From assembly GCA_937927975.1 (NCBI GenBank), contig CALEZT010000198.1:1-16491 (forward strand): 16,491 nt of DNA, written 5' to 3'. This DNA comes from an uncultured Phycisphaerales bacterium. Lineage in GTDB: Bacteria > Planctomycetota > Phycisphaerae > Sedimentisphaerales > Anaerobacaceae. Every line of letters starts with the position of its first letter. The first letter of the stretch is position 1. Made by a program: the position numbers and the translations under genes. This document shows, one piece after another, positions 9,943-16,491 of the stretch. A model generated the notes under the pieces. The model was given only the letters and a program-made list of their open reading frames with translations, was not told the DNA's origin and did no database searches.

Positions 9943-11312
9943 CGGCGGACCTGCGGCCCTATCCTGAATACAGAGACTCCGGCCTGCCGTGGCTTGGCAG
10001 GATTCCGGATCATTGGGAGGCTCGCCGGAACGGTCGGCTCTTCGCTCAGCGCAACGAAACGGGCCACGGCGGTCTGCCCATCCTGGAGGTGTCGCTCAAG
10101 ACCGGCGTGCGGGTTCGCAACATGGACGACCCGAGGCGGAAACAAGTGATGAATGACCGCGAGAAGTACAAGCGGGCTGCCAAGGGCGACATCGCCTACA
10201 ACATGATGCGGATGTGGCAAGGCGCCGTCGGCGTCTCGCCGGAAGATGGTCTGGTCAGCCCTGCCTACGTGGTCGCACGGCCCTACCCCGAAGCGGAACC
10301 ACGATTCTTCAGCTATCTCTTCCGTACGGATGCCTACAAGAACGAAGTGGACGGCTACTCACGCGGCATTGTCAAGGACCGCAACCGGCTCTACTGGGAA
10401 GACTTCAAGCGGATGCCCTCCTGCGTCCCACCACTGGATGAGCAAGAGGCCATCGCCGATTACCTTGATGCCAACGCGGTGAAGGTCCGCCGGTTCATCC
10501 GCAATCGGCGGCGGCTGATCGAGGTGTTGAACGAGCAGAAGCAGGCCATCATCAACCGGGCCGTGACCCGTGGTCTCGACCCCAACGTCCCTGTCAAACC
10601 CTCCGGCATCGACTGGCTCGGCGATGTGCCCGAACACTGGCGACTGGGTAGGATCAAAACAGAGTTGGTGAACCTCAATACCCGGCGGGTGCCGCTCAAT
10701 GGACCCGAACGGGGCAAGATGACCAATCGGCAGTACGACTACTACGGGGCATCGGGTGTGATCGACAAGGTCGATGATTTCCTGTTTGATGATGAGCTTC
10801 TGCTCATCGCGGAAGATGGCGCAAATCTCGTGTTGCGAAATCTGCCGCTGGCCATTATTGCCCGTGGCAAATTCTGGGTAAATAACCATGCGCATATTCT
10901 CAAGCCTCAACGTGGATCGTTGGAGTATTTCGCAGCATTACTTGAGTGCATCGATTATTCGCCATGGATAAGTGGGGCAGCACAGCCCAAGTTGACGCAG
11001 GACCGCCTCATGGCTGTCCGTATCCCCATACCGCCGGAACCAGAACAGACGGTGATCGCAAACTGGATCGAAAATAATACGAGCCACCTCGATGTGGCAA
11101 TCGACAAGGCAAAACGCGAGATCGACCTGATCGGCGAGTACCGCACCCGCCTGATCGCCGACGTGGTGACGGGCAAGGTAGACGTGCGGCATCTGGCCCC
11201 CGCCCCCGGCGACGAGCCGGTGGAGCCCGAGGAACTGGCCGAAAGCATCGAAGATGACGAGACACAAGCGGACGACGAGCCCGAACTCGTCGAGGAGGCA
11301 ACCGATGAGTAG
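9939..11312 (+). CDS. hsdS: Type I restriction-modification specificity subunit HsdS
   Basis: This 457-residue protein is the DNA-recognition subunit that positions HsdM and HsdR. It has two target-recognition domains, each introduced by a repeated motif: GLPWLGRIPDHWEARR near residue 15 and GIDWLGDVPEHWRLGR near residue 225. Each is closed by a conserved helical region. The first, PPLDEQEAIADYLDANAVKV, is near 165. The second, IPPEPEQTVIANWIENN, is near 363. The two domains differ, so a bipartite asymmetric target is expected. The C-terminus is odd: the last ~34 residues contain 18 Asp or Glu and follow the usual end of the protein (GKVDVR). A strong GGAGGAG precedes the ATG, which overlaps the nuclease gene's stop. 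The end overlaps the hsdR start by eight bases. Confidence 0.95.
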   Translation: MTADLRPYPEYRDSGLPWLGRIPDHWEARRNGRLFAQRNETGHGGLPILEVSLKTGVRVRNMDDPRRKQVMNDREKYKRAAKGDIAYNMMRMWQGAVGVSPEDGLVSPAYVVARPYPEAEPRFFSYLFRTDAYKNEVDGYSRGIVKDRNRLYWEDFKRMPSCVPPLDEQEAIADYLDANAVKVRRFIRNRRRLIEVLNEQKQAIINRAVTRGLDPNVPVKPSGIDWLGDVPEHWRLGRIKTELVNLNTRRVPLNGPERGKMTNRQYDYYGASGVIDKVDDFLFDDELLLIAEDGANLVLRNLPLAIIARGKFWVNNHAHILKPQRGSLEYFAALLECIDYSPWISGAAQPKLTQDRLMAVRIPIPPEPEQTVIANWIENNTSHLDVAIDKAKREIDLIGEYRTRLIADVVTGKVDVRHLAPAPGDEPVEPEELAESIEDDETQADDEPELVEEATDE

Positions 11313-14300
11313 CCGACCAGCTATTCCCATCGAAGTCCAGCGGGAAGTTCTTTTTGAGGCCCGCCATCGCTGTGCTGTCTGCTGTGAACCAACACCGCTG
11401 GAAAGGGCGCATATCCGTCCCTGGAGCGAAAGCCAAGATCATGCTGTTGCGAATCTGATTGCGCTCTGTGCCAACTGCCACACAAGGGCAGATGACGAGA
11501 GATGGGGTATTGCCGTCCTCCGGCGTTACAAACAGAACCCCTGCGCATTGGCCGCCCATGCCATGCCCTCCATGTCGCCGGAACAAAAGGCTATGGTGGA
11601 CTTCGTCATCGCGATGAATCCAGATGCGATGACAGAAATACAGCGGCAGCGTTTCGTCTCCATGGCTGCGGCTTACGCTGGCGTTCCTCTTCAAGCGGTC
11701 CGGTTGGAGGCGGTATTGCCCGCGAACAGTTCGCTGGTCAGGCTGAGCACCTCGCGAGAGACAGCACAACGATTGATTGACGGTTTTTGCCAGTCCGATC
11801 CGCTCCTCAGGGCATTCTTTGATGACTTTGAAATCATGTCTGTCGAACCCTCTCCGAATCCTCCAAGCAGCCGGAGTGCGACCGACATCAGCGAAAGAGG
11901 CTTGGAGACGCTCATTACGGACTGGCTGACGGAGAGAAACGGCTACCAGCAGGGTCGCAACGAGGATTACGACCGCGACCATGCTGTGGATCTGGCCAAG
12001 CTGCTGGCGTTCATCACTGCCACGCAACCCAAGGCGGCCGAGATGCTGGAATTGGGGCAGGACGGCCCCAAACGGATGCAGTTCCTCCATCGCCTCCAGG
12101 GCGAGGTCACAAAGCGGGGCGTGATCGACGTGCTTCGTCGGGGCGTCAAACACGGGCCGGTGGACGTAGTCCTGTTCTACGGCTCGCCTACCCCCGGCAA
12201 TACCAAGGCCGAAGAGCTGTTCAGGGCCAATCTGTTCAGCGTCACTCGGCAACTGCGGTACAGCAAGGATGAGAGCCAGCTTTCGCTGGACCTGTGCATC
12301 TTCATCAACGGCCTGCCCGTGGCGACGTTCGAGTTGAAGAACCGTCTGACCAAGCAGACGGTCGAGGACGCGGTGCAGCAGTACAAACGGGACCGCAATC
12401 CCAAGGAACTGCTGTTCCAGTTCGGCCGATCCATGGTGCACTTTGCCGTGGACGACCAGGAAGCGCGGATGTGCACGCATCTCAAGGGCAAGGACTCGTG
12501 GTTCCTACCCTTCAACAAGGGCTTCAACGATGGGGCCGGCAACCCGCCGAACCCCGATGGGATCAAGACGGACTACCTTTGGAAAGACATCCTGACCAAG
12601 GCGGGCCTGACCGACATCATCGAGAACTATGCCCAGATCGTGGAGGAGACGGACGACAAGGGCCGTAAGACCAAGCCCAAGCAGGTGTTCCCCCGGTACC
12701 ATCAGCTCGCAGTCGTGCGGGGCCTTCTGGCGGACGTGCGAGCCAGCGGCATCGGAAAGCGATACCTGATCCAGCATTCAGCCGGTAGCGGCAAGAGCAA
12801 CTCCATCGCATGGCTTGCCCACCAACTCGTCGGCCTGGAGAATGACGGCAAGACCCTGTTGGACTCGGTGATCGTGGTGACCGACCGGCGGGTCCTGGAC
12901 AAGCAGATCAGGAACACGATTAAACAGTTCGCCCAGGTCGCCGCCACCGTGGGCCACGCCGAACACAGCGGCGATCTGAGGCGGTTCCTCCGTGAAGGCA
13001 AGAGGATCATCATTTCGACAGTCCAGAAGTTCCCATTCATTCTGGACGAGATCGGCGACGAGCACCGCGGCAACAGGTTCGCCATCATCATCGATGAGGC
13101 CCACTCCAGCCAGGGCAGCCGCACCTCGGCGAAAATGAACATTGCGCTGTCGGAGCATGGCGGCGAGGACGACGAGGAGACCTTCGAGGATCAGATCAAT
13201 CGGATCATCGAATCACGGAAGATGCTGGCGAACGCCAGCTACTTCGCGTTCACCGCCACGCCCAAGAACAAGACGCTGGAACTCTTCGGCGAGACGGCGC
13301 CGGCGGGCGACAAGGTCAGGCACAAGCCGTTCCACAGCTATACGATGAAGCAGGCGATCCAGGAGCGGTTCATCCTGGACGTGCTGGCAAACTATACTCC
13401 CGTCGAGACTTACTACCGGCTGATGAAAACCGTGGAAGACGATCCGCAGTTCGACACCGCCAAGGCGAAGAAGAAACTGCGGCGGTACGTCGAATCGCAC
13501 GACCACGCCATCCGCTGCAAGGCCGAGATCATGGTGGACCACTTCCACGACCAGGTGATCGCCAAGAGGAAGATTGGCGGACAAGCGCGGGCGATGGTGG
13601 TTTGCGGCAGCATTGCACGGGCCATCCAGTACTACCACGCCTTCGACGTATACCTGAGGGAGCGAAAGAGCCCGTGCCGGGCGATTGTCGCCTTCTCGGG
13701 CGAGCATGAGGACGGCGGGCAGAAGGTGACTGAGGCCACACTCAACGGTTTCCCCAGCAGCCAGATCGAGAAGAAGTTCCAGACGGACCCGTACCGGTTC
13801 TTGATCGTGGCCGACAAGTTCCAAACCGGCTACGACGAGCCCCTGTTGCACACGATGTACGTGGACAAGATCCTGTCGGACATCAAGGCGGTGCAGACAC
13901 TCTCCCGGCTGAACCGGGCACACCCGCAGAAGGCCGATACATTCGTGCTCGACTTCGTCAACGACGCCGACTCGATCAGGGATGCATTTTCTGACTACTA
14001 CCGCACCACGATCCTGAGCGAGGAGACCGACCCCAACAAGCTACACGATCTCAAGGCGGCGCTCGACGGACACCAAGTCTACGCATGGCCACAGGTCGAA
14101 CAGTTGGCCCAACTGTTTCTTGGGGGAGCCGACCGGGACAAGCTGGACCCGATCCTCGACGCGTGCGTGGCGGTCTACAACAGCCATTTGAATGAGGATG
14201 CCCAAGTCGATTTCAAGGGCAAGGCCAAGGCGTTTGTGCGGACGTACCAGTTTCTGGCCTCGATCCTGTCGTTCCCGAATCCCAGATGGGAGATGCTGTC

Positions 14301-14817
14301 GATCTTCCTGAACTTCCTGATCCCCAAGTTGCCGGCGCCGGTCGAGGAGGATCTGTCCAAGGGCATCCTCGAAGCCATCGACATGGAGAGCTATCGGAAC
14401 GAGGTCAAGGAGGCCATGAAGCTATCGCTGCCCGACGAGGACGCGGAGATCGATCCCGTGCCAGCCGATGGCGGCGGCCGCAAGCCCGAGCCCGAACTTG
14501 ACCGCCTCAGCAACATCATCAAGGCGTTCAACGACCAGTTCGGCAGTATCGAGTGGAAGGATGCAGACCGGATTCGGCAGGTCATTGCAGAGGAAATCCC
14601 AGCGAAGGTTGCCGCCGACAAGGCATACCAGAACGCGATTAAGAACTCCGACAAGGCGGCGGCACGGCTGGAGCATGATCGGGCGTTGCAGCAGGTGGTT
14701 ATCGGCATGCTGGCGGATCAGACGGAGCTGTTCAAGCAGTTCAGCGACAACGCTAGTTTCAAGAAGTGGCTGGCAGACACGATCTTCAACCTGACCTACG
14801 AGGACGAGGCAGCATGA
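11305..14817 (+). CDS. hsdR: HsdR restriction subunit with N-terminal HNH nuclease fusion
   Basis: This 1170-residue subunit translocates and cleaves unmodified DNA. An HNH domain occupies residues ~10-75: zinc-type cysteine pairs C23/C26 and C55/C58, H36 in LERAHIRPWS, N50 in ANLIALC, and H59. Residues ~85-193 are an unrecognised linker domain. The ordinary HsdR begins near 194 (ISERGLETLITDWL). Its nuclease has D329, E343 and K345 (LDLCIFINGLPVATFELKN). The motor has Walker A AGSGKS (K497), DEAH 597-600, TATP 650-653 and QTLSRLNRAH (864-873). The C-terminal helical part would bind HsdM/HsdS. ATG 11305 is chosen because GAGGAGG lies ~6 bases upstream and the upstream in-frame codons lie within hsdS. 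The fusion is clear from an uninterrupted frame; its functional role is inference. Confidence 0.95.
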   Translation: MSSRPAIPIEVQREVLFEARHRCAVCCEPTPLERAHIRPWSESQDHAVANLIALCANCHTRADDERWGIAVLRRYKQNPCALAAHAMPSMSPEQKAMVDFVIAMNPDAMTEIQRQRFVSMAAAYAGVPLQAVRLEAVLPANSSLVRLSTSRETAQRLIDGFCQSDPLLRAFFDDFEIMSVEPSPNPPSSRSATDISERGLETLITDWLTERNGYQQGRNEDYDRDHAVDLAKLLAFITATQPKAAEMLELGQDGPKRMQFLHRLQGEVTKRGVIDVLRRGVKHGPVDVVLFYGSPTPGNTKAEELFRANLFSVTRQLRYSKDESQLSLDLCIFINGLPVATFELKNRLTKQTVEDAVQQYKRDRNPKELLFQFGRSMVHFAVDDQEARMCTHLKGKDSWFLPFNKGFNDGAGNPPNPDGIKTDYLWKDILTKAGLTDIIENYAQIVEETDDKGRKTKPKQVFPRYHQLAVVRGLLADVRASGIGKRYLIQHSAGSGKSNSIAWLAHQLVGLENDGKTLLDSVIVVTDRRVLDKQIRNTIKQFAQVAATVGHAEHSGDLRRFLREGKRIIISTVQKFPFILDEIGDEHRGNRFAIIIDEAHSSQGSRTSAKMNIALSEHGGEDDEETFEDQINRIIESRKMLANASYFAFTATPKNKTLELFGETAPAGDKVRHKPFHSYTMKQAIQERFILDVLANYTPVETYYRLMKTVEDDPQFDTAKAKKKLRRYVESHDHAIRCKAEIMVDHFHDQVIAKRKIGGQARAMVVCGSIARAIQYYHAFDVYLRERKSPCRAIVAFSGEHEDGGQKVTEATLNGFPSSQIEKKFQTDPYRFLIVADKFQTGYDEPLLHTMYVDKILSDIKAVQTLSRLNRAHPQKADTFVLDFVNDADSIRDAFSDYYRTTILSEETDPNKLHDLKAALDGHQVYAWPQVEQLAQLFLGGADRDKLDPILDACVAVYNSHLNEDAQVDFKGKAKAFVRTYQFLASILSFPNPRWEMLSIFLNFLIPKLPAPVEEDLSKGILEAIDMESYRNEVKEAMKLSLPDEDAEIDPVPADGGGRKPEPELDRLSNIIKAFNDQFGSIEWKDADRIRQVIAEEIPAKVAADKAYQNAIKNSDKAAARLEHDRALQQVVIGMLADQTELFKQFSDNASFKKWLADTIFNLTYEDEAA

Positions 14818-14951
14818 TGCGAGAGGGTCGATCCAATGAGGTGGACATCGAGATCGACGTGTACAAATCGGGAGCCAGATGGCGGAAGACCCTTGCGGGA
14901 AGCCGCGGCGACGGTCACCTGTCACCGTACGGGCGACGAGACTGGCATTGA
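14814..14951 (+). CDS. Short ORF coupled to hsdR (45 aa, hypothetical)
   Basis: The ATG overlaps the hsdR stop in the same ATGA arrangement used by hsdS in this operon. The 45-residue product, beginning MMREGRSNEVDIEIDV and ending SPYGRRDWH, is hydrophilic and has no motif I recognise. It could be a real small protein, or the start of a larger gene cut short, because other hsd operons carry extra genes after hsdR. The frame ends in TGA with no obvious continuation in another frame. Support comes from the start-stop coupling only. Confidence 0.35.
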   Translation: MMREGRSNEVDIEIDVYKSGARWRKTLAGSRGDGHLSPYGRRDWH

Positions 14952-15054
14952 CTGAATACGCCGAACCCGTAGCCGCGTGATTCAGCAGCCGAGTCCCTTC
15001 GTTATGGATGCCGTCGCCAGGGTGGAACACGGATACCATTGAAGCTAAGCCAAG

Positions 15055-15732
15055 ATGAAAGTGGTCACGACATGTCTTTTGTGTTTACTGATCCTGGGTG
15101 GATTACTGTTTGTGTACGGCGAAGCATCGGAGAAGTCCCGTGTCACCTTGCCCACGAGCGATTTCCCTTACTCCTTTGTCAAACCGCCTTTCGTGACGCC
15201 AACAATCATACAAGACCTCACGACTTGGTTGAGTGATAGCGGAGATCAAGTCGTGGCCGTCAACCTGGTCGATTCGCCGGATAGCAGTCGATATGCGGGA
15301 GACGTGCTTGTTCGTCAAACGACAGAACAAGGCCGACCGTACGTCTACGTCGCAACCGAAGGAGGCGGGGAGTTCGGCTACCAGTATATTGGCGTGACGG
15401 ACTCGCTGGTCCATATCCTCCTCACCCACGACTGGGGAGGCGGATCCGGGGTGTTCACCGATCTGGTCTTCCTGACGATCTAGAAGGACAAGGGCATCAG
15501 CTGTAACTGGGACGAGCGCGTAATTCGTGCGAATACCGGCCGCCTGCTCGTGAAGAAGCTGGGGGCCATCAGTCTCGGTGACCGATGGTCAGGCAAACTG
15601 GCAGTCCGAGGCAATAAGTTGTTTCTGGGCAAAGACGAAGGCTGGTTCTCACAATCCAACGGTGCGGGCGGGGGAGAACTGTCCAAGGACCCTATAGATC
15701 GCATCCTGAAGATCGATGTTGGCGAAGACTGA
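15055..15732 (+). pseudogene. Secreted hypothetical protein split by an in-frame amber codon
   Basis: The frame from ATG 15055 encodes a signal peptide (TCLLCLLILGGLLFVYGEA, residues ~5-23) and a soluble domain. That domain has beta-strand-like stretches such as GDQVVAVNLVDS, RPYVYVATEGGGEFGYQYIG and SGVFTDLVFLTI. TAG at 15481-15483 stops it after 142 residues. The same frame then continues for 82 more codons without a stop to TGA at 15732. This downstream part also reads like protein: LLVKKLGAISLGDRWSGKLA, GNKLFLGKDEGWF, and an end at RILKIDVGED. Both halves share one frame, so a single base change (for example GAG to TAG) explains the break. It may be a recent pseudogene, a sequencing error, or a readthrough site. 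The function is unknown, and no domain was recognised. Confidence 0.6.
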
Positions 15733-15913
15733 TGATGGCCCCAGAAGATATGCCAAGGGTCGAGGAGATCCACCTGAGATACTCATGCTGCATTTGGTTC
15801 GGAGCAGTGGCTGGGCATTGCAGCATCAGGCCTGCCTCAAGGATCTTCGGGTTGCAGCACGGCAGTTTCTTGCTCCCCAGCCATCCATAGCTCCCGCTAC
15901 CCCGCGACGAGAA

Positions 15914-15938
15914 CCGCAGCCAGAAAGACCGGCTGCGG
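15914..15938. repeat. Perfect 8-bp GC-rich hairpin
   Basis: CCGCAGCC (15914-15921) and GGCTGCGG (15931-15938) pair perfectly around the 9-nt loop AGAAAGACC. There is no T-run on the plus strand. On the minus strand the stem is followed by only a weak TTCTCG. It could act as a factor-assisted terminator or a mobile-element end structure. It lies ~180 bases after the interrupted secreted-protein gene. Confidence 0.55.
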
Positions 15939-15984
15939 TGAAGGGAATGAAGAAATTACTCAACTGACAACTCCGAAACCAATA

Positions 15985-16010
15985 GGTTGAGCTGGATGTC
16001 AACCTCAACC
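15985..16010. repeat. Short inverted repeat GGTTGAG/CTCAACC
   Basis: GGTTGAG at 15985-15991 is repeated inverted as CTCAACC at 16004-16010, 12 bases apart. An alternative nested pairing, GTTGA with TCAAC, uses the inner copy. The two possible stems share bases, so they are mutually exclusive. Without a neighbouring gene no role can be assigned. Confidence 0.35.
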
Positions 16011-16491
16011 GGAAGCTTGCTTCAGGTTCTTGGCGAAATGGGGCATCGTCAGACGCGTCGCGGTGTGTCCGCAGTGGATAATCGTCTTGGCTGAGCACGT
16101 AGCGGTCAACAAAGGGGCCCACAATGGCAGATCCCAGTCGTTCGGCCAGAACATGGCAGGGCATCGGAGCGCAGAATCCGATTCCCCCCCTTTGACAACC
16201 CCATTTACCCCTCTACGGCGAGCCATGAGAGCCCCTGACACTCGACCAAGCCGCGGCCGGTGTGAGCTGCTACCCATCTCCATAGACTTCGTGCTGCATA
16301 TGCATCCAGCAGAGTGCCCTGTCAGAGTGTATTCGAGGCCGATTCGGCATATTCCTTCACATTTGACGACATGGCTCACTTCTTGAGCCTGCCTACGCAT
16401 AGAACACGACCCCATTTTTCCGTATTCTTCACATTAGTGCCTCAATTCTGAAATCTGCCACGTACCAAAATGGCTGCTGATTCACGGAAAA

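Larger units (their letters stand above)
15733..16491. other. Terminal stretch without a supported gene
   Basis: Several open frames cross this region on both strands, but none has a recognisable domain, a plausible ribosome binding site and sensible composition together. One plus-strand frame (15716-15967) ends in MKKLLN and spans the strong hairpin at 15914-15938. Overlapping minus-strand frames (16005-16415 and 15826-16164) look like noise. The last ~120 bases are AT-richer than the rest and could be intergenic. The region may contain the edge of another decayed mobile element, but I cannot show it. Confidence 0.45.

Noticed and set aside
11008..12480. Long (490-codon) open frame on the minus strand opposite hsdS/hsdR.
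   Set aside because: It lies wholly antisense to well-supported genes with catalytic motifs, and is a codon-bias shadow of a GC-rich coding strand.
16005..16415. Minus-strand 136-codon frame near the window end, with scattered cysteines.
   Set aside because: Cysteines are not in a regular metal-binding pattern, overlapping frames on both strands are equally open, and no family was recognised.

Overview
The window looks like one end of a contig from a Gram-negative, fairly GC-rich bacterium. It encodes an outer-membrane efflux lipoprotein with a membrane-fusion partner, so two membranes are certain. The lineage cannot be fixed from this sequence. The first 44 bases are not genomic: they are an Illumina library adapter with index bases, so the contig starts in an untrimmed read.

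Region 1 (45-330) is the 3' end of an IS5-type transposase gene, cut off by the contig end. Region 2 (368-5684) is a tightly packed five-gene operon: a TetR-type repressor, a HlyD-like membrane-fusion protein, an ABC permease of MacB/DevC type, its ATPase, and a TolC/NodT-like outer-membrane lipoprotein. Four of the joints are stop/start overlaps or gaps of one base. A good sigma70-type promoter and a 24-bp palindrome overlap each other and the tetR start codon, which suggests autoregulation and possibly a leaderless mRNA. Together the genes would form a repressor-controlled tripartite ABC exporter.

Region 3 (5685-6679) is about 1 kb without an intact gene. It holds a truncated integrase-like transposase N-terminus and small palindromes, and looks like an old insertion scar.

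Region 4 (6680-14951) is the most interesting part: a translationally coupled defence operon in the order hsdM, Shedu-like nuclease (DUF4263), hsdS, hsdR, then a 45-codon ORF. The HsdR is unusual because a complete HNH endonuclease domain is fused to its N-terminus, ahead of the normal PD-(D/E)xK nuclease and helicase motor. The operon therefore encodes three different nuclease folds alongside one methylase and one specificity subunit. It may be a composite type I restriction/Shedu system.

Region 5 (15055-15732) is a secreted hypothetical protein interrupted by one in-frame amber codon. The last ~760 bases (15733-16491) hold hairpins but no gene I can support. No tRNA, rRNA or CRISPR array was seen.
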